Part shown: positions 1-11,762 of the stretch, piece after piece
How positions within the stretch are numbered: the first letter of the stretch is position 1
How the letters are laid out: each line of letters begins with the position of its first letter
Source: Mauremys mutica
Taxonomy: Eukaryota; Chordata; Testudines; Geoemydidae
NCBI RefSeq assembly: GCF_020497125.1
Contig: NC_059073.1
Coordinates: 143,105,012 to 143,169,011 of the forward strand
Direction of reading: 5' to 3'
Length of the DNA: 64,000 nt
The notes under the pieces: model-generated
What the model was told of the DNA's origin: nothing
The model's input: only the letters and a program-made list of their open reading frames with translations
The model's database searches: none
Position numbers and translations under genes: made by a program

Positions 1-1150
1 TTGGACTCGCAAAGTCCTGAAGAGTTTCCTAAGGACAAACAGGTACATAAGGGAGCTGTCACAGCTTAGCAGTGGCAAAACTCACTTGCTGAGAGGGAGC
101 GTGGTAACATACTAATTCACAATTCTGGGAACCTTGGCTGATTGTCACATTGGCAGCTGGTTTAGAAGAAATTTGTGTGTGCGCGCATGTGTAAGTAATA
201 AATTGGCCATGGAAGCTAGGGGGAGCAGCCAAACTCCCCTCCCCAGCTCCCCTCACCCCTGAGTGAGGCACATCCCCACTTCTCCTCCCAGCGCTTGCCA
301 TGAGGCAACAAGCTCTGGAGGGCAGGGAAGAAGAGAGGGGAACACAGCATGCTCAGGGGAAGAGGCAGGGCCAGGGACTTTGGGGAAGGGGTGGAGGCAG
401 GGCAGGGGTAGAATTGAGCACCCACCGGCACCAGCAGAAGTCAGCACCTCTGGTGACCTGCATGCTTGTTTGCTGGCCATTAGTGTCCAGGTTGCAAGCA
501 TAGCTTTTAAGGCTCCCCCCCACCCTCCGAGTTGCAGGGCTAGGGTTACACAACCCCTTACTGGTCTGAGTTGAACCCTCAGATCACCATACCTCCACCT
601 CCCCACCAATATCTCCTCCTGCTCCGGTGATCCATTCCAGATTTTAATACCTAGGGCATCTGAAGTACCATGCAGAGTCTCCTGGATGTGTGTGTCAAGC
701 AGTGCTACATCTTTGTGATTGTGAACTACAGGGCTGAAGCCACAGCATTGTCATACCCCAACCCCATACCAGACTCCTTCAACTTTTCCTTCTCCATCCA
801 GGCCCCACACTAGTCCATCCCAAAATGGTCCCCAGGCTAGATAGATAATAAAATCATTGACTGATAAACTAGTATTATAGCTGAATCATGTCTCAGAGAT
901 ATATTCATGAATAGTTGTGCCCCTGTACCCATGCATTCCTTGGCCAGCAGAAAGGCTGCACTATTTTGGGATTAAGAGCATTAAGACCTTAAACTGGGTT
1001 TTCAGGGCAATCATTTTGCTTGGCACATCAAAGTGGCTCATGATGAAATAAGCATGGGAAAGGTGACCCAAACCCTTCTTAAAAGGTGGTCATTAGACAA
1101 GGGGTGTGACAAAGAGGACCAGGGCCAAGAGTGGGGGAAAAAGGAGAGAC
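1..1150. other. No gene recognised
   Basis: Open frames are short and lack splice or family support. Composition is mixed, with G/A-rich stretches near 310-420; no repeat ends were identified. Confidence 0.4.
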
Positions 1151-1364
1151 CTACATTCCCTCAGTAGCCAGGGGTCATTTCACCCAGCAGTTACCTGAGA
1201 CCTAAGACCAAGAAGCTAGATTAGGGGGATTGTGGGTTGGCAGTGTCCCTCCCCTTCCAGCTCAGTGGGAAGGGACTCCACCTCACTACACCCCTGGGAC
1301 ACCACCCCTTATCAGGAATTAGGGATCAGGTCCTTAGGTGGGACAGTGCAATCCAACAGTCTCA

Positions 1365-1614
1365 AGGAGCCAGGGGCAGCATACCACAGGGGGCGCTCTG
1401 CCGGTCGCTAGGAGGGCAGCAGGCAGGGTGCCTTCAGCAGCATACCTGCAGACAGTCCTCTGGTCCCACCAGCACGCCTGCAGAAGGTCCACTGGACCAG
1501 CAGAGCCTCCACCAGCACACCTGCAGGAGGGCCACCGGAGCCACAGGGAGCAGCAGAGCACCCCCCACGGCATGACACCATGCTTGGGGTGGCAAAATGT
1601 CTAGAGCCACCCCT
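1365..1614. mobile_element. GC-rich foldback hAT relic
   Basis: gggggcgctctgccggtcgc and cttggggtggcaaaatgtct are shared with the 56510 and 21337 copies; ends decayed. Confidence 0.55.
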
Positions 1615-1619
1615 GCAAG

Positions 1620-2325
1620 GAGCCCAGGCCCTTAAGTAGTCTAGTATTTAGCATCCTGACTCCATCAGACAAACTCAGGCTTCTGAGCTTAAGAACTGCC
1701 ACCCCAGGGTGGGGAATAGCAGCAGGGCATAGGGGGACCTAGGCCCACCCTACTCCACCAGGTCCTAGCCCAGGACCCCAACTTGGACAGTGTTCCATGA
1801 CTGGGTCAGCAGGGAGCCAATCAAAACACACTGATCAGCAGCCACAGACCTAAACTATACTCCATTGTCCCTGGGCTACTTCCTACTCTCCCACCATAAG
1901 GTACCTGCAGCTCAGGGTCATCCTCCATCTTCTCAAGGTACACAGCAAGCAGCAATCCCAGCATTTCTCCTAGGTTAGCCTCATCCTCAGGCAGAGCATA
2001 GTGCAGCTGCAGGCTCTGGAAACATCCACTCCCTTCCCTGTCTCAAGATGAGCTATATTAGTGGCTCTGCCTTTTATACTTCCTGCCCCACCCCCTTAGC
2101 TTCTTGCAGGAGGGGTGAGCCCAGCCTGGCTCCACCCATTAGGGATCAGAGAGTGGTCCCTCCCCCTCCAGCTAGGGTGACCAAACAGCAAATGTGAAAA
2201 ATCGGGACAGAGGGTGGGGGGTAATAGGAGGCTATATAAGAAAAAGACCCAAAAATCAGGACTGTCCGTATAAAATCGAGATATCTGATCACCCTACCTC
2301 CAGCTCAGTGGGAGGCCACTCCATC
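1620..2325 (-). mobile_element. Decayed LTR-like copy, same family
   Basis: Shares aggcccaccctactccacca, gggctacttcc and the promoter-like gtataaaaggc (minus, near 2072-2078) with the copies at 18.7 and 55.9 kb. It is interrupted by a MITE at 2175. Boundaries are approximate. Confidence 0.5.
2175..2294. mobile_element. 120-bp MITE, copy 1
   Basis: Inverted ends gggtgacca / tgatcaccc are flanked by TA on both sides. The core contains tatataagaaaaagaccc. It splits an LTR-like repeat. Confidence 0.75.
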
Positions 2326-3181
2326 TCAGGGGTGGGGATTGAACCCTTGTTGCAAGGAGAGGTGAATCACACAGGGCATTTAAAAGATTAGGTTCCAAAG
2401 GTGTTAAACAGAAAGAGACCCGAGCCCATATTTAAGCATGGTCCTTGAGCTACAGATATGTAATGGATACCCAAATCATTTGTTTGGAGGCGAAGGACCT
2501 TGATCACTATTTACAGGGAGGTCCTTCTACTTGGCACTTCTAGGGGGCTTAAACCCACTGAAACAAGTGTTTAAGACCTGAGCCCTTGTTACAGGGTAGC
2601 GGGGGCATGCATGCAGTGTGTCTCCATCCTTTCTCCAGGGCTTTTTCTTCCCTTCTCTTTTCCTACCATTTCTTTGGTGTGTCTGTGGTCTTGTCCCTTT
2701 TGTCTTTGGAGTTGCTAGAAAGAGAGCAAGAGAGAAAGAAGATTAGGTGTGGGCTGAGTGGATATCATGATTACAAAGTCAATTTAGATTAATCTGACAA
2801 GTCTCTCCTGCCTTCTAGTCTTCCATTCCTGTCTGTGTATCCCCGGGGAGCAAACTGGCTGAGGGTGGGGGAGCTGCTGGGCTGGAGATGGGCTCCTGCC
2901 ATCTGCTTTGGGAGTAGAGACCCCCCCAAGAAGTCCCTGCAATACCTGCCCAGATGGGTTAACCTATTAACTGTGAGGGCCTGAGACCACTGCACTCTTC
3001 TATTGTTCCCCACCCACTCCTCTCTGCCTGGGGCTCTCTGTGCCCCACTTCTTCCACCCCTCGTGCTGGGACCCCCATCCACTCTGGGGAGCCCCTCCTC
3101 CGGCTTGGAGTCAGTTCCCCTCCCCCCCACATCAGCGTGCTCTGATCCACTTCTCTGCCCTCCCCCACCCAGGGCTGGGAG

Positions 3182-3568
3182 CAGGGGCGGCTCTACCTTT
3201 TTGGCCGCCCCAAGCAGTCATGCGCGGGAGGCGCCCCGGAGCCGCGGGAGCAGCGGACCTCCCGCGGGCATGACTGCGGAGGGTCCGCTCGTCCCGCGGC
3301 TCAGCTGGACCTCCCGCAGCTGCGGACGGTTGGCGGGTCCGGCGGCTCTGCTTGAGCTGCCGCAGGCATGCCTGCAGGAGGTCCAGCCGAGCCGCGGGAC
3401 GAGCGCCCCCTCCGCAGTCATGCCTGCGGCAGGTCCGGTCGTCCCGGGGCTCCGGTGGACCTCCCGCAGGCATGACTGCGGCCAGTCCGCCGGCCCAGCC
3501 TGCCGCCCCCCCGGGAAAGGGCCGCCCCACGCGTGTGCTTGCCGCGCTGGGGTCTGGAGCCGGCCCTG
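3182..3568. mobile_element. GC-rich foldback hAT, 387 bp
   Basis: Ends caggggcggctct / ggagccggccctg, flanked by GCTGGGAG (3174-3181, 3569-3576). Same family as 52653. It lies about 130 bp downstream of exon C of the left minus-strand gene. Confidence 0.83.
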
Positions 3569-3695
3569 GCTGGGAGCCAGTTCTCTCCACATCCCAGGCT
3601 GAGACCCCCACTCCTCCCAGCCCTATGCTCATTCCCCGAGTCCTCCGTCCCTCCCCTGGGACTGCGCCCCTGCCCCTGTGCTGGCCCCCGGCTAC

Positions 3696-3791
3696 CTGTC
3701 ATAGCTGCAGTGGGTCAGGACTGTGATTGTGGTGTCAGCACCGTCACCGATCAGCCAGAGGAAACAAGGGTCTCGGCACATTCCGGATGGG
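3696..3791 (-). CDS. Unrecognised left gene, exon C
   Basis: A 96-nt exon coding PSGMCRDPCFLWLIGDGA through THCSYD, with no stop in the used frame. Acceptor ggtctgcag; donor ag|gtagcc. Its first base completes the split codon of exon B. Confidence 0.5.
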
Positions 3792-5013
3792 CTGCAGACC
3801 CCCACCCTGATTCAGGTCTCTCAGCACCATCATGTTCTGGGGGGACACAGAGAGAGACGGGAGCCTGGATGCATGGGTCCCGTTCCCTACCACCCCCACT
3901 CCCAAGGTCTGGGAGCTGCAGAGCCCCTAAAGGAATCATCCCAGATGTCTGGGTCCCATTCCTTCTCCCCTCCTCCCCCCAGCCCCCGGAGCCACAGAGC
4001 CCCTGCATAGGTGTCCTGGATTCTGGATCACATTCCCTCCCCACGGGGCTGGCAGCACTGTTATCCCTCTCCCAGGAGAGCTGCCTTGGACACCTGGGTG
4101 GCTGGGTCTGTTTCCCTTGCTACACCCCACAGCCCCACCCCTGGCCTAGCAGCGCTGTGGTTCTGCCATTGGGGCATCCTCCCTGATGCCTGGGTCCCAT
4201 TCCATCCCTGTGGGGCCTGGGGGAACATGGATGGGGGTGTCAGGGAGATCATAGTGAAGAGGGCATGGGAGGGGTCACAAAGGGTGGAGGGGAAAGGGGC
4301 CATGGGGGATTAGGGAGGATGAGGGGCTTGGTGCAGTCAAGGAGAAAGAAGCTGAGGGGGTTATAGTAGTGGAGGAGGCACTGGGGGTTTGAAGGTACTA
4401 GGAGGAGAAGTAGTTAGGTGTGGAGGGGGTCTGGGGAAGGGAGAAGGCACTGGGGCATTGCTGGATGGGGTGGGATGGGGAAGCAGCAGAGGCACCAGGG
4501 GGCACTGAGGAGGGCAGCAGGGAGGTCACCGGGGTCCCACTTGTGCTGGATGCCTGGAATCTGGCAGCAAAGGGCCTCTTGGCAAAGTCCCCAGCTTCTC
4601 CGGCCTCCTCATACCTGAACTGGCACCACTTGGTGACCGACACCATGTCTGACCTTCCAGGAGAGCGGGGTCACAGCCAGCCCAGAGCATGACGGTCTGC
4701 ATAGGTGTTAGCTCCGATCCAGCCCCAGGGCAGGGAGGCAGACCCGTTGGCTCGGGAGTGTGTGTGTGTGTGGGAGGGATTGGGGTGGGAAAGGGGACAT
4801 GGGGCCTTTCCTCTGTAGGGGACACCAGCTCCAAGCCAGACCCCAAGCAGACCCCTGGCTGGCTCAAGGGGGCAGGGAATGGGACACATCACCCTGACAC
4901 TGAGGGGTGCTTCAGGGAAAATTTACTGATACACAAAGATGATCTGCTCCTTGTAGGTTCTGTACCCAAGTTTTTGGCTCCCCAACTGGGCGTAGCGACG
5001 GCACAGGTTGTAC
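3696..5013 (-). CDS. Unrecognised protein, three internal coding exons (partial gene)
   Basis: Three minus-strand segments splice into one open frame: 5013-4927 (87 nt), 4653-4615 (39 nt) and 3791-3696 (96 nt). All have AG acceptors and GT donors, and all junctions are phase 2. The peptide starts YNLCRRYAQLGSQKLGYR, passes through VSVTKWCQF and ends with FLWLIGDGADTTI and THCSYD. It is Cys- and Trp-rich with no family motif I can name. No 5' or 3' terminal exon was found, so this may be part of a live gene or a decayed one. It is transcribed divergently from the AKR gene. Confidence 0.5.
3865..4215. repeat. Degenerate tandem repeat in the left gene's intron
   Basis: A unit around atgcctgggtcccattcc recurs at 3869, 3944, 4011 (decayed), 4098 and 4185, spaced about 75-90 bp, between exons B and C. 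Confidence 0.5.
4615..4653 (-). CDS. Unrecognised left gene, exon B
   Basis: A 39-nt exon coding SDMVSVTKWCQF between acceptor ctcctggaag and donor ag|gtatga. The support is phase agreement with both neighbours. Confidence 0.45.
4927..5013 (-). CDS. Unrecognised left gene, exon A
   Basis: Codes 28 whole residues (YNLCRRYAQLG ... KEQIIFVY). Acceptor ccctgggcag; donor ca|gtaaat. If the donor is not used, TAA follows one codon later, so this could alternatively be a terminal exon ending in VYQ. Confidence 0.5.
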
Positions 5014-5116
5014 CTGCCCAGGGAAAGAGCTGTGAACGTCACCTCATTCAGCCCCTGCCTTTCCCCACCCGAGCCAGGGATAGCACCCAGCTCCCCTGCT
5101 CTCTAGGCCACTAGAC

Positions 5117-5500
5117 CAGGGGTTCTCAAACTGGGGGTTGGGACCCCTCAGAGGATCGCAAGGTTATTGCATGGGGGGGTCGCGAGCTGCCAGCCTCCAT
5201 CCCAAACCCCGCTTCGCCTCCGGCATGTATAATGGTGTCAATTATATAAAAAAGTGTTTTTAACTTACAAGGGGGGCCGGTGGCGTAAGATCAGCATTTT
5301 AATTTAATTTTAAATGAAGCTTCTTAAACATTTTGAAAACCTTGTTTCCTTTACATACAACAATAGTTTAGTTATAATAAACTTAGAGAGAGAGGCCTTC
5401 TAAAAAAAATGTTAAAATGTATTACTGGCACGCAAAACCTTAAATTAAAGTGAATAAATGAAGACTCAGCACAGCACTTCTGAAAGGTTGCCGACCCCTG
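5117..5500. mobile_element. hAT-type (caggggttctcaaac) relic
   Basis: Starts caggggttctcaaac and ends gttgccgacccctg; AT-rich centre. No matching duplication. Confidence 0.55.
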
Positions 5501-5713
5501 GGCCCGTAACTCGATGCCTACGCCATGATTTAAAAAAAAGAAGAAAAAAAAAACAAAAAAAACCCCACTGCACTGAGGCTCAGAGACCTGGTCAGCTGAG
5601 ACAAACTTGTGGAGCTCAGACTTAGGGGCCTGTAAAATTGCAGTGCAGATGCTGAGGCTGGAGCCTGGGGTCTGAGCCCAAACTCCAGTGCGAGCCTGAA
5701 TGTCTACATGGCA

Positions 5714-6265
5714 ATGTCTACATGTGCCAGCAATACCCCTTTGCTATATACTTCGGCTAAACTGGACAATCCCTATATAAAAGGATAAATGGACACAAGT
5801 CAGATATTAGGAATGGCAATATACAAAAACCTGTAGGAGAACACTTCAATCTCCCTGGACACACAATAGCAGATTTAAAGGTAGCCATCCTGCAGCAAAA
5901 AACTTTCAGGACCAGACTTCAAAGAGAAACTGCTGAACTTCAGTTCATTTGCAAATTTGACACCATCAGTTCAGGATTAAACAAAGACTGTGAATGGCTA
6001 GCCAGCTACAAAAGCAGTTTCTCCTCCCTTGGTGTTCACACCTCAACTGCTAGAAGAAGGCCTCACCCTCCCTGATTGAACTAACCTCGTTATCTCCAAA
6101 CTGATTCTTGCTTGCATATTTATACCTGCCCCTGGAAATTTCCACCACATGCATCTGACGAAGTGGGTATTCACCCACAAAAGCTTATGCTCCAATACGT
6201 CTGTTAAGGTGCCACAGGACTCTGTCACTTTTTACAGATCCAGACTAACATGGCTACCCCTCTGA
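5714..6265 (+). mobile_element. Penelope-like 3' fragment
   Basis: Flanked by a 9-bp duplication TACATGGCA (5705-5713, 6266-6274). The start matches the GIY-YIG coding part (catgtgccagcaataccc) with in-frame stops; the end is the shared family tail. A hammerhead-like core begins at 6155. It split an older DNA-element-like repeat (about 5570-6345). Confidence 0.75.
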
Positions 6266-6429
6266 TACATGGCAGTTGTAGAGCCGCGTAGCCATGTCCT
6301 GTATGTTTTATTGCAATGTAGACATCCTGTGTGTCCAGTTTAGGAAGGCAATGTGATCTGATGCCTACTTTTAGTAGGAACAGGGGACAAAGCCAACACC
6401 ACATGACGTTATGAGTGTAATATATCATC

Positions 6430-7580
6430 TCACTGAAAGGTGACAGGACTGGAAAGAGTTAATTAACTCACAGACTGACCTGACCCATGGCCGAACTTTA
6501 GAGAGTGGTTAGGAAGATACTAAATGAATAGAGCTTTGAAATGCATGTCTGCATTGTTACAGGTGAAAGGGTAGATGTTTGCTCAGGTCTTGTGTTGTAA
6601 GCAAACAAGTCTTGTCTATTGCTATAGTTTTGATTCAAAGATCAAAAAGGGAATATTAACATTTAGGAAGATACTTGAGTGAAATAGTATTATTGTCTAT
6701 ATGTCTCTTTGAAGGTTGTGGTAACCTGTATCTGAACTGTTTAATGGATAAATTACCCTGTGCTAATTGCCAGGATGTTTAGGAGAAGGAGAGTTAAGCC
6801 TATTATTTTCTCAGGCCAAAAGGCTGCTGGAAATGTATAAGAACCTTGGGACATGATCCTTCTTCATCTCAGATCTGCTTTGGGTTTCAAGAGGGAGAAA
6901 CCTTAAGCCACAAGGATTGAGATCCCCAGTCACTGACTGGAGTCACCCTGAATATGGACATTGCGCTATAACCTATGGACTATGTCTAAAAGGACTTTTG
7001 GCAACTACAAACACATCTCTGCTATGTATCTGAACCTCCAGAATTGAATTAAAGTCTGTATGTATGTTGATCTTTTAACCAACACTCTCTTTTCTTTTTA
7101 AATAAATTTTAGCTTACTTAATAAGAATTAACAGAGTCCTGCGTCTGACGAAGTGGGTATTCAGCCACGAAAGCTTATGCATCAATACATCTGTTAGTCT
7201 TAAAGGTGCCACAGGACTCTCTGTTGCTTTTTACAGATCCAGACTAACATGGCTACCCCTCTGATACTTAATAAGAATTGTCTCTAAGCGTGTATTTTGG
7301 GTAAGATCTAAGTTAAAATTTGACCTGAGTCTGGGGCTTGGTCCTTTGGGATCAGGAGAACCTCTCTTTTATACAATGAGGTAAGATTTTCAGTAATCTT
7401 CATCATATTTGACGCGTGTCTGGATGGAAGCCTGAGGCTGGGTACTTTAAGGGAACTGCATTGTTTGGACTTTTGAGTAACCTGTATGGTAATATAGAAG
7501 TTGTTTTGTGCTGGTTTGGTAAATCTAAGCATATGGGCCGGTAGGAGGGGTGTGGGCTCCCACATACCGAATCCTGCCGG
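6430..7580 (+). mobile_element. Retroviral LTR interrupted by a Penelope tail
   Basis: AATAAA at 7101-7106 is followed by U5-like sequence that continues after the Penelope insertion (7130-7265). Ends are inferred; no TSD was found. Confidence 0.5.
7130..7265 (+). mobile_element. Penelope-like 3' tail inside a retroviral LTR
   Basis: A 136-bp fragment flanked by the 14-bp repeat ACTTAATAAGAATT (7116-7129, 7266-7279). It begins a few bases before the hammerhead-like core (7145). The host sequence is the polyadenylation region of an LTR. Confidence 0.78.
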
Positions 7581-8416
7581 GTCCATAAAAAAAATGCATG
7601 TAAAATTGAATAATTCACCAAAACATTAAAAAAATTAGACCACCTAATCGATTTCTAGTCAGTGCTCCTAGAAGAACACCCAACATTTAAATAAAAATAA
7701 AAAAATCAATAAATATTTTGGCCATTAGAACCCACACACACACAGCTTCAGTGTGTACATAAACTAAAGCCAAAAAAAGTTGTCACTGTTCATAACAACG
7801 TTTGCTAAAAAAATATAAAGCAAAAAACTACCCTGACAGGACACCTACTTTTCCAAGCTAATAATAGCTGTGTGTATGTTAAGACCACCACTTTTGCAAA
7901 ATACACATTTTAATCTCATCACTGCTGCAGGCAATCATATTTATTGGCCTGCAAATAAAATTCTGCAATTAGCCCTTAAGTTTCAAACACCCTTTAATTG
8001 GACTACCTTAGTACCTAAGTGGTTTCAAAATTTGCTTTCGCTGCTACCAAAGGTTCAAAGAATCTCCAAATTACAAGGGCAAATCCATATGCTTCAAAAT
8101 ATATATCGAATTCTTAAAAATGCCTCATATAGCTTATAAAGTGTCTACTTTATATACTAAGTATAATGTGCTTTGTAACTAAAACTGTACAACAACCCCA
8201 TCATAAAAATGTTACTGCTTTTATTATTATTTAGTTTAAAATTGTTGTTGTAAAAAAGTAATAGTAATACCTTTCATGTCCATGCTAATCATGCATTGTC
8301 ATTGCATCCAATTAAACCCCCTAACATTGAAGTCTTTAATGTAAAATCTAAAATCCAAGGCTTAATGCAAATAAAGGTTTAAAAATGGTAGTTGTGCTAA
8401 AAGCACAAAAGGGGGA

Positions 8417-8823
8417 TGTGTGGAAGTAGAGTAAGAACTGACAGGGATTTGAAGGGATTTCAATGCAAACAGTCTCTCTTCTTTAAGCAAGAGTCAGGCT
8501 AGCTGTAACCCTAATAACGTGAGATTTGTTGAAGCGAGGACTGTGTAAAGTGAGGAGGAAGAACTGAGAAGTTGTTGCGACCTTGTGGTAACTAAGTAGA
8601 AAATGTAAACTATAGTCTAAATAAAAATAAAATATCAAAATGACCTATATATAAACAAAATGCAGCTGTTGCTAATTATTATATGTAACAAAAGGTATAA
8701 ATGCTTGCTGTAATTGTTTACCTAAAAAAAGCCTGTTTAGCTCTCTCCCTCCACACAATTGCTAAAAATAATAAAGTATCTAATTTGCTGCACCCAACCT
8801 AAAAATAAAAATTTTCTCCAACA
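8417..8823 (+). mobile_element. Probable 3' LTR with preceding polypurine tract
   Basis: The tract acaaaagggggatg (8406-8418) directly precedes TGTGGAAG. The LTR contains ggtataaatgc (about 8693), aataataaag and ends ccaaca. Upstream 7600-8400 would then be decayed retroviral interior; an 89-residue open frame at 7870-8139 is unrecognised. Confidence 0.5.
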
Positions 8824-10264
8824 ATCTGCAACTATCACTTCTCCTTTCAATAAGAATAACTATAACAAGAATTTAACCAAGAGTTACTGTATCAGCCCGT
8901 CAGGGGCGTTTATACACCCTTGCTTTCAAGAAAGAATGAGCAACAGGTTGCAATTTACTGGCTTACTCAAGGATGCATGGGAGCCTTTGCTTAATCTGGT
9001 CCATAATGGACACACCTTGTCTTACTGCTAGTATCCCTTTCATTCATGTGAGCTCAGTAAATTGATTTATTAGCACTTGGTACTTACCCTGACCCCTTTA
9101 ACTCTATAATAACACACCCTATTATGACCAAGTCAGTTTTAAAGGAGATTGGGTTTGACAGCATTTCAGATGAGCACCCAGTAGACTTTCTTTGGCAGGC
9201 TGTTTGTGGGGAAAGACGTCCTATATAATGTTACAATTAGGCAAAGGTTATAACAGCAATATTTCTTCAGTGCCAGTATTTGTAAGAGTTGTACTCTACT
9301 GACGGCACTAAGGGAAACTCCGTGGGAAGGCTTTCCTTTGACTTCCATGGGCTTGGGACCAGGCTCTAAGTATATATTAGACATTTATCAGCCATAAGCT
9401 ACTGTCCATCTCACTTCACCAATATCCTTCAGGATATTCCTGTGTTGTGTTTTGTTTTGTTTTGTTTGCAGAATTCCAATTGTACACTGATGGCTGATGT
9501 TAGATACTCTTGTAACATCTAGAGGCCCCAACCTAGATCGGGGCTCCATTGTGGTAGGTGCCATACAAACACATAGTGAGAAGCAGTCCCAGCCTCTGAG
9601 TTTAGAATCTAGATGTCTCTTGAACCATTGCCGGTATGATACTGATGTACTTAGACAATAGGAGCAGGGTCCTTGTGAAGTTAACGCCAATACCCAATAA
9701 TAACCTTGTGTTTACTGCATCTACTATCTTTCATCTATCCCCGAGCACACTAAAATCTTGCACATTAATTATGTACGTGCATTTTTATAGCTATATAAAC
9801 ATTATATGCATTACAGCAGTGCTTAAAGAACTTACTGAGATCAGGGCCCCATATGCTAGGTTCTGATTCTTCACGTAGTAAGAGGCATCCTGGCTCTGAA
9901 GAGATTAGAGTCTTAGACTGTAATCTGTTGGTTGTGCGCAGCTGCATCTTTTGTCAACTAAATACCTTTGAAAAATCATGATGTCCCTCAATGTGATCTA
10001 TTTGAGAGGCATGTGCTGTGGTTTTATTTTTAGCTCAAATAAGCACCACAGGGCTATTATGTAGGATGGATTTCATGCCAGCATGGAAAAGAGAGCGTGG
10101 GTAGAAAGTTGAGCTCGGCTGGTGGCAGGAGTCTGTATAGCAGCTGCCTGCAGCCATCAGCAGTGTTCTTATCCCCCGGTGGCTTGACACAAAATTGACC
10201 TAAATCAAATTGATAGTCAACAAATCAGACTGAATTGAAGTGACTGGGCCTAATTCCCCGATGG
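8824..10264. other. No gene recognised
   Basis: AT-rich sequence with a (gtttt)n stretch at 9449-9470 and a SINE fragment at 9520-9625. Nothing else supported. Confidence 0.4.
9520..9625 (-). mobile_element. SINE 3' fragment
   Basis: gaggccccaacctagatcgg and ttgtggtaggtgccatacaa are the reverse complement of the SINE 3' block. Confidence 0.45.
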
Positions 10265-10269
10265 CTGCC

Positions 10270-10937
10270 TGTAACGGGTTGGACTCACCGCCGCGGTGCC
10301 TCCTGCTGGTTCTTCTGGGGAATTAGCTCTTTTTCAGCCCGGAGCGCCCTCTGCAGGCCGGTGATCCCCCTTTTTCCTATCGGCCCCATGTCCCTCCCAG
10401 GACCCGGTGCCCCTTTAACTATAATTGGGTCTCCCCCTCCCAGGGGAACCCCCACCCTACTATCCCCACTTTGCCTCAGTAGTGGCCACTGACAGTCATG
10501 GTCTAGCCCCACACCCTGGGGCAGACTGCAGTATCAGCCAACTCATCCCTGGCAAGGAGGGTTTTGGACCTGCTGCTTTGCCTACTCCTGGGTTGTCCCT
10601 TGCAACCCCCGGTACCTCTTGCCCTTTACTAGGCCGCAGCCTGGGGCTTTCCAGGCTGGAGCTTCCCTAGCTCCTCAGCCTGTCCCCCAGCCCTGCTGCA
10701 CTCAGGTAGCCAATCTCAGCCTCTAAGCAGCCAGGCCCATCCCTCTCTGAAGGCAGAGAGAGACTGTCTGGGCTCTGGCTTCCCAGCCTTCTTATAAGCC
10801 CCAGGGCTTCAGTTTGGGGCGTGGCCCCAGCTGCAGCCACTTCTTTAATCAGCCCAGCTTCCAGAGCCACCGCTCTCAAGCCCTGGCAGGCAGCATTTCA
10901 AGCCCCTCCAGGCAGGAGCAGGGTCCACCCTGCTACA
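10270..10937 (-). mobile_element. Solo LTR, TGTA...TACA family, 668 bp
   Basis: Flanked by CTGCC at 10265-10269 and 10938-10942. The minus strand has a TATA-like cttataag (10798-10791) followed by aaggctggg, as in related copies. Confidence 0.82.
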
Positions 10938-11056
10938 CTGCCCATCAGCCAAACTCAGCAGATGAAGTAAAAATATATTCAACTGTTATTGCCATGGGGG
11001 TAAGAAATTTTACTCAAGGAACTAGCCTCCCAGCCCAGACCCATTTTGGGCAATAA

Positions 11057-11220
11057 GGGGTAACCCATGAACTACAAAAATTACGCTGCTACCACAAGTT
11101 AGGCACATAGCTAGTGGTCACCAGCAGCATAGATGTAGATACTAGAAGTGGGGCAGTTTTTCCTCTGTCATGTAATGTTTAAATGTTGTTGAGCATCCAA
11201 ACTGACAAAATCATCATTAC
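11057..11220 (+). repeat. Dispersed repeat relic, copy 1
   Basis: taggcacatagctagtggtc and tagaagtggggcagttttt align with 58905-59050. The family is unnamed; the second copy is followed by a decayed coding region. Confidence 0.55.
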
Positions 11221-11762
11221 CAGGTCCCTGGAACCATTGTAATTCAAATGTATTGAAATGATCTTAATCTGCATACCTCCTGAAATGCAACATGGTAACC
11301 CTTTTCCACTTTGATTTATTAATGTTATGAAGAATCAGATATTTGCAAGAAAGAGCTCCATTTGAACTTCCTCTGTGCCCTGAAGAAAAAGTAAATTCTA
11401 AGATCCGTAATACCAGATGTAACAACCTTGATCTTGGTTGTCTCTAGGGACTGAACCTGAGATCTCCAGAGCTAAGAGCAGTGCCTTAATAGCTTGAGCT
11501 AGCAGATTAAGCCTGCTACCTGGAAGCTGTAGAAGATTCATATCCACTATATATCAGGCATAGAGAAGAGACAGGTAACATACTGAACAGCGGGTTACCT
11601 TTGTACATATACTATAATATACATTGTACAGTAGCCGCTGGAATCAGTAAACACTGACTTCTGTCATATGACAACTGACTCAGATCATGTGACTATGCCT
11701 AGGAAATACAGTCTAGTTTCTTACCAACACTTTTCCATACCACAGTGTTATTACTTCTAGAC

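Noticed and set aside
12..609. Several overlapping open frames at the left end
   Set aside because: They overlap on both strands, are low complexity and show no splice pairing or family motif.
2959..3016. Possible fourth exon of the left gene (VQWSQALTVNRLTHLG, donor gtattg)
   Set aside because: The donor phase fits, but no acceptor with a pyrimidine tract is present upstream.
3003..3726. Long GC-rich open frames (up to 199 residues)
   Set aside because: They run through a foldback hAT element with inverted GC blocks; openness comes from lack of stops in GC-rich DNA.
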